Below are positions 8,295-15,990 of a DNA stretch of 40,715 nucleotides, piece by piece. Source of the DNA: Verrucomicrobiota bacterium (GTDB lineage Bacteria > Verrucomicrobiota > Verrucomicrobiia > Limisphaerales > UBA1100); NCBI GenBank assembly GCA_028872645.1, contig JAPKDK010000002.1, positions 1 to 40,715 on the forward strand. Direction: 5' to 3'. A program made the translations under genes and the position numbers. Position 1 is the stretch's first letter. Each line of letters starts with the position of its first letter. The notes under the pieces were generated by a model. It worked only from the letters and a program-made list of their open reading frames with translations, made no database searches and was not told the DNA's origin.

Positions 8295-8321
8295 GTGCTG
8301 CCGGCAAGATGCCGGCAGCAC
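8295..8321. repeat. Perfect GC-rich palindromic hairpin (REP-like element)
   Basis: Bases 8295-8305 and 8311-8321 are perfect inverted complements (11 bp), separated by the 5-base spacer AAGAT. No T-run follows on either strand, so it does not look like an intrinsic terminator. It lies 4 bases before the ATG of the aldehyde dehydrogenase fragment at 8326. The compact stem in an intergenic debris region resembles a dispersed REP-type palindrome, but only this copy was seen in the window. Confidence 0.6.
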
Positions 8322-8325
8322 ATTA

Positions 8326-8442
8326 ATGACAGTCACCACATCCAATCCTTTTACCGGCGAGCCCATTCACGAATGGGAGCAGTTGAATTTCGCGGCACTC
8401 AGGGAGGCCGCAGCGGGTTCGCAAGCTGCATTCGTCAACTAA
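8326..8442 (+). pseudogene. N-terminal fragment of an aldehyde dehydrogenase
   Basis: The 38 codons from ATG 8326 to TAA 8440-8442 read 'MTVTTSNPFTGEPIHEWEQL' and then an alternating helix ending 'AAGSQAAFVN'. This matches the very start of NAD(P)-dependent aldehyde dehydrogenases of the succinate-semialdehyde type ('NPATGE...' followed by the 'A..A..AF..W' helix). The remaining ~420 residues, including the catalytic Cys, are missing, and the following sequence belongs to another gene family. It is a non-functional remnant, unless the short peptide has a role of its own. Confidence 0.5.
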
Positions 8443-8443
8443 C

Positions 8444-8707
8444 GTGGTGTTCGAGAAGGAGGATTGGATAAGAAGTTTTCAGCAATTCATCGTAGCCCTC
8501 CGCGTGGATCGGCGCAAAACTGGGGGTATTTATTTCGGGCACCGAATGATTGCCCAAGCCCTCAGGGGTAAGATGCGCCGTAGCGAACGCGACTGGGGCA
8601 TCGGCGTGCAGAAAATTACTCTCGCTCACACCACGGCGGAGCCGTGGATGCAAGCGCCGTATCGCGAAGAACTCGCCGCGTGGCTCCGTCATTTTCTTTT
8701 GGCTTAA
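8444..8707 (+). pseudogene. Truncated type 1 glutamine amidotransferase-like fragment, nucleophile Cys replaced by Tyr
   Basis: The 87-codon frame contains 'GGIYFGHRMIAQALRGKM' followed by 'RRSERDWGIGV'. In type 1 glutamine amidotransferases (GuaA-like class) this region is the nucleophile elbow 'GICFGHQ.IA.ALGG' followed by 'GWGVGV'. Here the nucleophile position, residue 30, is Tyr (TAT, 8531-8533), one G-to-A change from Cys (TGT). The upstream 'DWIRSFQQFI' fits the helix that precedes the elbow. The first ~70-80 residues of the domain and most of the part after 'WGIGV', including the catalytic His/Glu region, are absent; the last 30 residues are not recognised. The product cannot be an active amidotransferase. 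Confidence 0.55.
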
Positions 8708-8733
8708 TCGCCCCGCGCATCTAGACTCCGCCG

Positions 8734-9351
8734 ATGGTTCGAATGATTGTATTCCTGATGGCCGCCACCGTGTCTTCATTGGCGGCGGAAAAAGAAACCC
8801 AATGGACGCTGCTCTTTGACGGCAAAACCACGAAAGGCTGGACGCCCCGCGCCAAAGTCGAATCCTTCAAAGCAGTAGACGGCGAACTGCATTTATCCTC
8901 CAAAGAAAACGTGTGGGTCGTGAGCGATTTGCAGATGGGCGATTTCGTGGCGGAACTGGAAGTCAAAATACCGATCGACAACAAAGGCTTCAACTCCGGC
9001 CTTGGCTTCCGGCTCATCGGCGACAAAGGCAAGCCGAAAGGCTACCAATGCGAAATCGACCGCGCCAAGCCCGGCGGCGTTTACGGCATCGGCATGGGCG
9101 GCTGGCTGTATCCGAAAGGCAAAGAGCAAACGGCTGCTTACCAAAAAGAAGTGAAGGGCCTTTTCAAGCCGACGGAGTGGAACCACTTCCGCGTGGAAGC
9201 CAAGGGCCCGCGCATTCGCACGTGGCTCAACGGTAAACTCATCGCCGAGGTGATGCACAAACAATCCCTTAAAGGCCGCTTCGGAATCCAACACCACGGC
9301 AAAGGCGGCACTGTGAAGTTCCGTAACCTCCGTGTGCGGGAAACCAAGTAA
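8734..9351 (+). CDS. Exported DUF1080 (3-keto-disaccharide hydrolase-like) protein
   Basis: A 205-residue protein with an N-terminal signal peptide (cleavage probably after 'SSLAAE', around residue 19) and one DUF1080 domain, a concanavalin-like beta-sandwich. Typical elements are 'WTLLFDGKTTKGW' near residue 24, 'GDFVAELEVKI', 'NSGLGFRLIG', 'GYQCEID', 'EWNHFRVEAKGPRIRTWLNG' and the ending 'GGTVKFRNLRVRE'. Some members of this family hydrolyse 3-keto-glycosides; many in PVC bacteria remain uncharacterised, so the substrate is unknown. It would act in the periplasm or outside. A separate degraded DUF1080 C-terminus occurs about 2.6 kb downstream. No strong ribosome-binding site precedes the ATG. 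Confidence 0.88.
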   Translation: MVRMIVFLMAATVSSLAAEKETQWTLLFDGKTTKGWTPRAKVESFKAVDGELHLSSKENVWVVSDLQMGDFVAELEVKIPIDNKGFNSGLGFRLIGDKGKPKGYQCEIDRAKPGGVYGIGMGGWLYPKGKEQTAAYQKEVKGLFKPTEWNHFRVEAKGPRIRTWLNGKLIAEVMHKQSLKGRFGIQHHGKGGTVKFRNLRVRETK

Positions 9352-9354
9352 AGC

Positions 9355-9496
9355 CATACAAATCCCCTTGCCATTTCTTCGGGGGCGTGATATCTCGATC
9401 GAGTTCATTAACCACGCTGGACTGGGCAGACAATGCCTGACCCGTTGCAATGCAGGCAGACATGGCACCCAAAAAAGGCCTGCGATTAGTTTGCAA
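9355..9496 (-). pseudogene. N-terminal remnant of a Tat-exported protein
   Basis: On the minus strand from TTG 9496 the frame reads 'QTNRRPFLGAMSACIATGQA' then 'LSAQSSVVNELDRD', a good twin-arginine signal (NRR-x-FLG followed by a hydrophobic stretch and AxA-like end) with about 25 residues of mature sequence. After that the frame runs into the antisense of the DUF1080 gene and stops making sense. An ATG 25 bases upstream would need a frameshift to join it. It looks like the 5' end of a Tat-secreted enzyme (the type cannot be told) whose body was lost. The end coordinate is approximate. Confidence 0.4.
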
Positions 9497-9523
9497 TTGT
9501 CTGACTCATATCCAAGAACTGCA

Positions 9524-11821
9524 ATGTCGTTCTTCCAAAACACCAGCCCCGTGCGTACCCGTACGCGTACCCTGTTTTGGCTGGGAGCAATCTTGAGTCT
9601 GATCGGCTTGGGGTGTGAACGCAATTCTCCAACCTCTCCGCCCCCGGCTGTTCAACCGGCTGTGGTAAAAAGGGACAGCCATTCGCAGATGGTGAGTCTG
9701 CTAGCGGACAAGGCCCGTTTGTTTGCGCGGGTGCATCCGATATTGGGTGATGGCAAGGTTCGGGCTTTGCGCGACAAACTCGCCGCGCGGCGAAGTGAGC
9801 CATGGTCGCTGGAGTTGCTGGAGTTGCACTCGCAGCTGGGCCATGCGGAACTCGAACAAGGCCATGCGGCGCGAGCCATAGAACTGTTTGAGGCCGTATT
9901 AAACGGACTCCGCCACCTTGGCCAACAGCGCACACTTCCAACGGCGCTGGAGACGGAGGCCCGCTACAATCTCGGCATCGCGCACATGCGTCGAGGGGAA
10001 ACAATCAATTGTTGTCAGCGCAATTCCCCGGCCAGTTGCCTGCTGCCCATTGGGGCAGATGGTGTACACGTGCAACCGGAACATTCACAACGAGCCATCG
10101 TTCAGTTTATGCGAGTGTTGGAACTGACCAAGCCGGATACTCCCCTGCACTATAAGGCGCGTTGGCTGTTGAATGTGATGCACATGACGGTGGGCACGTA
10201 TCCGAAGGGCGTGCCGGCTACACTGCGTATCGCCCCGGAGGTATTCGCATCAGACGAAACTTTCCCGCGGTTTCCAAACATTGCTCAGTCGTTGGGAATT
10301 GATGCGTTTGATCTGCTTGGCGGCGCGGTGGCGGATGATTTTGACGGGGATGGCGACCTCGATCTGGTGACTTCCACTTATGATTTGACTGGCTCGTTGC
10401 GGTTTTATCGCAATGAGCAAAACGGCACGTTTACCGATCGCACCGAGGCGGCCAATCTGAAGGGCATTGTTGGGGGGTTTAACCTGATGCAGGCCGACTA
10501 CGATAATGATGGTGATTTGGATCTATTGGTGCTGCGTGGCGCCTGGATGGGTCGAATACCCCAACTGCCTAATTCCCTTCTGCAGAATGACGGCCGAGGC
10601 CGTTTCACGGATGTGACCTTCGCAGCCGGGTTGGGCACCGTGCATTACCCGACGCAAACGGCGGCATGGGCGGACTACGATCTGGATGGCGATCTGGATG
10701 TCTTTATCGGCAACGAAAAGCTGGATCGCACGAAGAACGCCCCGTGTCAACTGTTTCAAAATCAGGGCGGCGGCATTTTTGTGGATGTGGCACAACGCGC
10801 GGGAGTTATTAATGACGGTTTCACCAAGGGCGTGACCTGGGGTGATTTCGATGGTGATCGCTGGCCGGATTTGTACGTCTCCAATCTCGGCTCGGACAAC
10901 CGGCTGTATCGCAACAACGGTGATGGTACCTTTACTGATATCGCCCCCGCTGCCGGCGTGACAGGTCCGGCCAAAAGTTTTCCGGTTTGGTTTTGGGATT
11001 TTAATAATGACGGCGCGCTCGATCTCTACGTGAGCAGTTACAATTGGAATGATGGGAATCTAGCCGCGGTGGTGGCCAGCCGATTGGGCCACCCCACAAA
11101 ACTTGATGGAGCACGCCTGTATAAGGGCGATGGCCGCGGCAAGTTTCGGGACGTGGCGCGCGCGCAAAACCTTACGCATCTGACCCTGCCGATGGGGGTG
11201 AATTTTGGGGATCTCGATAACGACGGGTTTTTGGATTTTTACCTCGGCACGGGCTATCCCGAGTACGAAGCGCTCATGCCAAACGTGATGTACCGGAATA
11301 AACGCGGCCACGGCTTTGCCGATGTGACCACGGCTGGCGGCTTCGGGCATCTCCAAAAGGGGCATGGTGTCGTGTTTGCTGATCTGGACCACGATGGCGA
11401 TCAGGATGTTTTCGCCCAAATGGGCGGGTTCTTGCCGGGGGATAAATTTTACAACGCGCTGTTTGAGAATCCCGGGTTTGAAAATAGCTGGATCGCAATC
11501 CAACTCGTTGGCACCCGCTCCAATCGATCCGCCATTGGTGCGCGGATTCACATCGCCATCACCGAGGACGGCCAATCCCGATCCATCTACCGGCACGTGA
11601 ACAGCGGCGGCAGCTTTGGGGCGAATCCACTTCGCCAAACCATCGGCCTCGGTACGGCCAAGCGTATTGATCGGTTGGAAATCTTCTGGCCCACCACCGG
11701 CAAGACGCAGACTTTTCCCAACCTTGCCGCCAACCGGTTTATCCGGATCACCGAAGGCCGGGATGAACTGACCCCGATCGAGTTGAAACCCTTTCGCCTG
11801 AAGGGTTCGGCTAAAAAATGA
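9524..11821 (+). CDS. FG-GAP/VCBS repeat lipoprotein with C-terminal ASPIC/UnbV domain
   Basis: A 765-residue exported protein. The start is placed at ATG 9524 because it opens directly on a signal sequence ending 'ILSLIGLGC' (C31), a probable lipoprotein signal, whereas the upstream open frame has no such character. Residues ~50-220 are helical and TPR-like ('ARYNLGIAHMRRGE'). Then follow seven Asp-rich calcium-loop repeats of FG-GAP/VCBS type, for example 'DFDGDGDLDLVTS', 'DYDNDGDLDLLV', 'DYDLDGDLDVFIG', 'DFNNDGALDLYVSS' and 'DLDHDGDQDVFAQMG', forming a beta-propeller. The C-terminus ('GARIHIAITEDGQ...RLEIFWPTTGKTQTF') is an ASPIC/UnbV domain. The likely place is the cell surface or periplasm, binding a ligand or polysaccharide; the precise role is unknown. 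Confidence 0.9.
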   Translation: MSFFQNTSPVRTRTRTLFWLGAILSLIGLGCERNSPTSPPPAVQPAVVKRDSHSQMVSLLADKARLFARVHPILGDGKVRALRDKLAARRSEPWSLELLELHSQLGHAELEQGHAARAIELFEAVLNGLRHLGQQRTLPTALETEARYNLGIAHMRRGETINCCQRNSPASCLLPIGADGVHVQPEHSQRAIVQFMRVLELTKPDTPLHYKARWLLNVMHMTVGTYPKGVPATLRIAPEVFASDETFPRFPNIAQSLGIDAFDLLGGAVADDFDGDGDLDLVTSTYDLTGSLRFYRNEQNGTFTDRTEAANLKGIVGGFNLMQADYDNDGDLDLLVLRGAWMGRIPQLPNSLLQNDGRGRFTDVTFAAGLGTVHYPTQTAAWADYDLDGDLDVFIGNEKLDRTKNAPCQLFQNQGGGIFVDVAQRAGVINDGFTKGVTWGDFDGDRWPDLYVSNLGSDNRLYRNNGDGTFTDIAPAAGVTGPAKSFPVWFWDFNNDGALDLYVSSYNWNDGNLAAVVASRLGHPTKLDGARLYKGDGRGKFRDVARAQNLTHLTLPMGVNFGDLDNDGFLDFYLGTGYPEYEALMPNVMYRNKRGHGFADVTTAGGFGHLQKGHGVVFADLDHDGDQDVFAQMGGFLPGDKFYNALFENPGFENSWIAIQLVGTRSNRSAIGARIHIAITEDGQSRSIYRHVNSGGSFGANPLRQTIGLGTAKRIDRLEIFWPTTGKTQTFPNLAANRFIRITEGRDELTPIELKPFRLKGSAKK

Positions 11822-11923
11822 CTTGGCATACGCGCGAGGTCACCCAGAAAATATATGGCATGGATTCGCCCAACGGCGTGACGCATGCCTTTCTCGCAAG
11901 GACTCAACGGGTGAGACCCCAAG

Positions 11924-12013
11924 CCCAATGGCTACAGCGTTTGGCTAACGGGTGGAGGCACCAAATGCGGCACAGTGAAAATCCGTAACCTGCAAGAGAA
12001 GGAATTGAAATAG
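11924..12013 (+). pseudogene. C-terminal remnant of a DUF1080 gene
   Basis: In this 238-base gap one frame reads 'PNGYSVWLTGGGTKCGTVKI' then 'RNLQEKELK' and TAG at 12011-12013. The last part parallels the C-terminus of the intact DUF1080 protein encoded at 8734-9351 ('GKGGTVKFRNLRVRETK') and the family ending 'GGGTKV.FRNI.I.EL'. No start or body is present upstream, where 11822-11923 contains nothing recognisable. It is a relic of a second DUF1080 gene, left by deletion or a duplication-deletion event. Confidence 0.45.
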
Positions 12014-12058
12014 CAAAGTGACTCGCGAAATTCCTCTGAATCGTGTATCCTTCCTCTG

Positions 12059-14887
12059 ATGCTAAGTAGACTCACAATTGCGATCATTGCCACTGGCTCC
12101 GGCCTTCAACTAGCCGCCGCCGATCCGGCCGGCACGGAATTCTTTGAGAAGAAAATTCGCCCCGTGCTCGTGAGTGAATGCTACAAATGCCACAGCAAAG
12201 ATGAGAAGGTAAAGGGTGAGCTACGCCTCGACTGGAAAGGCGGTTGGCAAAAGGGTGGAGAATCCGGGGCAACAATTATTCCGGGACGTGTAGGCAAGAG
12301 CCTGCTCATTCAAGCAATCCGTCATGCCGATGCGGACCTAAAAATGCCGCCCAAGAAAAAGCTGAGCGCAGAGCAGATTGCGGATTTCGAGAAATGGGTC
12401 GCCATGGGCGCACCGGATCCACGCACTACCGATGATGCGACTGCCTCGGAAAAGGAACTCAACCTTGAGGCGGCGCGGCAATTCTGGGCTTTTCAGCCGG
12501 TAAGTAAGCCGAGCGTGCCAAAGTTGAAACGGGCCGACTGGGCCTACACCGACATTGACCGCTTCGTGCTCACTGCGCTGGAAGGAAAAGACATCGGGCC
12601 GGTTCAGGATGCGAACAATCTTATTCTGCTGCGCCGGCTGTACTTTGATTTGATTGGTCTGCCTCCAACACCAGATCAAATGTCCGCCTTTGAATCGGCG
12701 GCAGCCAAGGACCGGCAGGGGGCAATCGAAGCTGTGGTGGATGAACTTTTAGCCAGCCCACATTTTGGGGAACGCTGGGGGCGACACTGGCTGGATGTGG
12801 TACGCTTTTCTGAATCCACCGGCGGTGGGCGAACCGCTTTGATGAAGGAAGCGTGGCGCTATCGCGATTACGTGGTCAACGCCTTCAACACCGACAAACC
12901 CTATACTGATTTCATCCGCGAACAAATTGCCGGCGACCTCATCAAAGGCGGTAGTATTGAGCAGCAACGCGAAGAACTCACCGCTACTGCCTTTCTTCTG
13001 CTCGGCCCCACCAACTACGAATTGCAGGACAAAACCGTCCTGGAAATGGATATCGTTGATGAACAGATGGATACCATGGGCAAAGCCTTCATGGCACTGA
13101 CTATTGGTTGTGCACGTTGCCACGATCACAAATTTGATCCCATCCGGACTGAGGACTATTACGGTATGGCAGGAATCTTCAAGAGCACCAAGGCCGTGAT
13201 CCACAGTAACGTGTCTACCTGGAACAAACGTCCACTACCGATGTCACCCGAACAGGAAAAACTTTCAAAGGAACAAACTGTGCAAATTGCGGCCCTAAAA
13301 AAGGAAATTAATAAGCTGAAGAAAAAGACTGTGCCAAAGGCTCCTGCCGCAACTCCGGTTTCAGTGGACAGTTTGCCGGGGATCGTGGTGGATGATTTAC
13401 AAGCGAAACTGAAAGGGGCGTGGACTCGGTCCATCTCCAACAAGGGATACGTGGGCGCAAACTATATCCATGACGGCGCAGCTGATAAAGGAGAGAAGGC
13501 AGTGTCCTACAAAGTAAAAATCCCAAGCGATAGTAAATTTGAGGTGCGTGTTTCCTATACGCACGGCGACAACCGGGACCGCAAGGTGCCTGTGCTTATA
13601 CGTCACGCTGACGGTGAAGTAACTAAATACATCGACCAAACCAAAAAACCACCGATCGACGGTCATTTCATTTCATTGGGGACTTTTGACTTCCTCGCCG
13701 GCGAATGGGAGGCGGCAGTTATTTCAACCAAGGGCACCACACAGCATGTCATTGCCGATGCGGTCCAGTTTCTGCCTGAAGGAGCACCCGTGGCGGCACA
13801 AAAGAAACCCAACCCCGAACAGAAACCTGTAAAACCTAATCCTTCTGCCGACAAAACCAATCTGGCAAAGATGCAAAAGGAGCTGAAGGCACTGGAGAGT
13901 AAGGCCGTAAAACGACCTCAAATTATCGCTGCAGAGGAAGCAGTGAAACCCGGCGACATTCAGATCGCTATCCGCGGCAACGTCCACAATGCAGGCCCAA
14001 AAACCCCGCGGCGTTTCATCCAAGTGCTCAACCAAGGGCCCTTGCCAAAGATTGCACCCAAGGCGAGTGGCCGCATGGAGCTAGCCAACTGGATGGCCAG
14101 TGCTGAACACCCTTTAACTGCGCGCGTGTTTGTTAACCGCGTGTGGCATCATCTCTTTGGCAAGGGCCTGGTCGCCAGCGTCGACAACTTTGGCCATATG
14201 GGGCAACTACCCACCAATCAAGCCCTCCTAGATCATCTGGCCTTACGATTTGTCAAGGAAGGCTGGTCGGTTAAAGAACTGATTCGCGGGATTGTACTTT
14301 CACGTGTTTATCAGTTGAGTTCAGAAACTGGTGCGCAAGCCAAAGTAGATGTGGAAAACAAACTGCACTGGCGGCAAAACCGCCGAAGGCTGCAGGCTGA
14401 AGCAATCCGTGATTCAATCTTATCAGTGAGCGGCCAGCTCAACACGACTGTGGGCGGGGCAACTATAAAGACTGGCACCACAACCGAATATGACTACAAA
14501 TTTGGAGACTCCCGACGTAGCCTGTACACACCGGTCTACCGAAATACGCCCTTAGAAATTCTGGCGGTGTTTGATTTTGCCGATCCCAACCTGGTGGTTG
14601 GCGAACGCACGACCAGCAGCGTACCTACGCAGGCGTTGTACCTGATGAATAATCCATTTGTGAGAACTCAATCCGAAGCCGCGGCAAAGCGTCTACTCAC
14701 AGAAGAACTGATCGACAATGACGCACGCATCAAAAATGCTTACCGACGCACGCTGGGTCGCAACCCAACTTCTTCCGAGCGCGAAATTCTCCTCAAGTTT
14801 CTGGGACAGGAAAAAGACGGAGCGAAGGCCTGGGGCACAATCTTTCACAGCCTCTACGGAAGTTTGGATTTCCGGTTTCTAAACTAA
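12059..14887 (+). CDS. PSD1 and planctomycete cytochrome C domain-containing protein (PSCyt1-DUF1549-DUF1553), with beta-sandwich insert
   Basis: A 942-residue exported protein with a signal peptide (about 1-21). Order of parts: planctomycete cytochrome C domain with heme motif CYKCH (41-45) and 'KMPPKKKL' as possible Met-ligand region; DUF1549 (about 158-365) with 'HFGERWGRHWLD' and a second CxxCH, CARCH (351-355); a Lys-rich coil (about 395-425); a beta-sandwich insert (about 440-575, 'GIVVDDLQAKLKGAW...'), which resembles golvesin/xanthan-lyase-type CBM domains; and DUF1553/PSD1 (about 680-930) with 'LTARVFVNRVWHHLFGKGLV'. These proteins are abundant in PVC bacteria and often linked to polysaccharide degradation, but their reaction is not known. 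It probably acts in the periplasm. It converges on the WD40 gene, 17 bases apart. Confidence 0.92.
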   Translation: MLSRLTIAIIATGSGLQLAAADPAGTEFFEKKIRPVLVSECYKCHSKDEKVKGELRLDWKGGWQKGGESGATIIPGRVGKSLLIQAIRHADADLKMPPKKKLSAEQIADFEKWVAMGAPDPRTTDDATASEKELNLEAARQFWAFQPVSKPSVPKLKRADWAYTDIDRFVLTALEGKDIGPVQDANNLILLRRLYFDLIGLPPTPDQMSAFESAAAKDRQGAIEAVVDELLASPHFGERWGRHWLDVVRFSESTGGGRTALMKEAWRYRDYVVNAFNTDKPYTDFIREQIAGDLIKGGSIEQQREELTATAFLLLGPTNYELQDKTVLEMDIVDEQMDTMGKAFMALTIGCARCHDHKFDPIRTEDYYGMAGIFKSTKAVIHSNVSTWNKRPLPMSPEQEKLSKEQTVQIAALKKEINKLKKKTVPKAPAATPVSVDSLPGIVVDDLQAKLKGAWTRSISNKGYVGANYIHDGAADKGEKAVSYKVKIPSDSKFEVRVSYTHGDNRDRKVPVLIRHADGEVTKYIDQTKKPPIDGHFISLGTFDFLAGEWEAAVISTKGTTQHVIADAVQFLPEGAPVAAQKKPNPEQKPVKPNPSADKTNLAKMQKELKALESKAVKRPQIIAAEEAVKPGDIQIAIRGNVHNAGPKTPRRFIQVLNQGPLPKIAPKASGRMELANWMASAEHPLTARVFVNRVWHHLFGKGLVASVDNFGHMGQLPTNQALLDHLALRFVKEGWSVKELIRGIVLSRVYQLSSETGAQAKVDVENKLHWRQNRRRLQAEAIRDSILSVSGQLNTTVGGATIKTGTTTEYDYKFGDSRRSLYTPVYRNTPLEILAVFDFADPNLVVGERTTSSVPTQALYLMNNPFVRTQSEAAAKRLLTEELIDNDARIKNAYRRTLGRNPTSSEREILLKFLGQEKDGAKAWGTIFHSLYGSLDFRFLN

Positions 14888-14904
14888 TACGTTAACACTT
14901 CTGT

Positions 14905-15990
14905 TTAACACCCCGCTTTTTTAGCTGCTGGCTTGGAGAAGAGGCTGAAAATCTTTAGGTTGGTGCTATTGGGAGTGTATTGCTCCCGATGTCGTTTCCG
15001 GGCACCATTGCCACTACTCCCTCCGGATACATAGGTGGTAACAAGCAGTTGTCGTCCGTCGGGATGCAAACTGAGGTCGTAGGCAGAGCCGTTCTTGATG
15101 GAATGTAGAGGTTCGGGCGCATCAGTTTCCCAGAAGGTCAACTCAGAGTCAGAGTGAAGAATCTCAGTATGACCGGTCAGGGTACCGTCTTCAAGGAAGC
15201 ACATGGCATTGAAAGGGCCATCGCTCTTACCCTTGATGCGCAGCTCGGTTTTTTGTTTGCCAGTGGCCCAGTCGAAAATCAACACGGTAGGTTTCCCTGG
15301 GCAGAAGGCATTGCTCTTTGCTTCCTTCATGCCTCCGACAGCTAGCAGTTTACTATCCTTATTAAAGGCTAGACTGCGCACGCCGCCAACATCGGCGATG
15401 AAGTTATCCAAGCGCGTATGTAAAATCTTTGCGTCCAATTCACGCTCGAACTTCCAGCTACCGATGCCCCATTGCCGTACGCTGCCGTAGAGATCACCAC
15501 TAACCAGATGTTTGCCATCGGGCGATATGGCTAGGCTAAAGATGCATTCCTTGTGGCCCTCAAGACTCCCAACCGGCTTGCCATTGTCAGCATTCCATAC
15601 CTTGACGATGGCATCATCACCGCCACTGATGAGGAACCGTCCATCAGGCGTGACAATAAGTGCGCGAACGTTGTCTTGGTCAGCAGTGGGGATTGTCCAT
15701 TGCGGACCACCGCCGGCCTCATGGTTCCAGCAGTGGATGACGCCAAGGTAGTCAGCGGTGAACAGTCGTTTTGCTTTCGGGTGGAAAACAAGCGATGACA
15801 CCCACGTCTTGTGCGAGTTAAAAGTCTTTTTCTTTTCGCCATCCAGTTCCCACACGTGCACGAGTTTGTCCTGCCCACCGGCAGCAATGAATCGACCGTC
15901 GGGGCTGAACTGCGCACGAAAGAGCTGTCGGTCGTGCTTCAGCTCGCGAGAGACCCACGCCTTTTTGACATCAAGCACAGGAGTGTTCAC
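14905..15990 (-). CDS. WD40 repeat protein
   Basis: A 361-residue beta-propeller protein with about six or seven WD40 repeats, for example 'FRAQFSPDGRFIAAGGQDKL' with 'VHVWELDG', 'RALIVTPDGRFLISGGDDAI' with 'VKVWN', and 'FSLAISPDGKHLVSGDLYGS' with 'VRQW'. No signal peptide is visible from the GTG start at 15990, which overlaps the DUF1501 stop by GTGA. That start is supported by the overlap and by the first repeat beginning soon after. WD40 propellers are protein-interaction scaffolds. Last gene of the operon 19393-14905; as read it would stay in the cytoplasm while its operon partners are exported, unless export occurs by an unrecognised route. The C-terminal ~35 residues are Lys/Ser-rich. 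Confidence 0.88.
   Translation of the reverse strand: MNTPVLDVKKAWVSRELKHDRQLFRAQFSPDGRFIAAGGQDKLVHVWELDGEKKKTFNSHKTWVSSLVFHPKAKRLFTADYLGVIHCWNHEAGGGPQWTIPTADQDNVRALIVTPDGRFLISGGDDAIVKVWNADNGKPVGSLEGHKECIFSLAISPDGKHLVSGDLYGSVRQWGIGSWKFERELDAKILHTRLDNFIADVGGVRSLAFNKDSKLLAVGGMKEAKSNAFCPGKPTVLIFDWATGKQKTELRIKGKSDGPFNAMCFLEDGTLTGHTEILHSDSELTFWETDAPEPLHSIKNGSAYDLSLHPDGRQLLVTTYVSGGSSGNGARKRHREQYTPNSTNLKIFSLFSKPAAKKAGC

Noticed and set aside
8435..8779. 114-codon minus-strand frame opposite the amidotransferase fragment
   Set aside because: It contains coding-like stretches, but the plus strand matches the amidotransferase elbow and neighbouring residues in register, which explains the region better.
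14888..14907. Weak inverted repeat (GTTAA...TTAAC) between the convergent PSD1 and WD40 genes
   Set aside because: Only five A/T-rich pairs and no T-run; too weak to call a bidirectional terminator.
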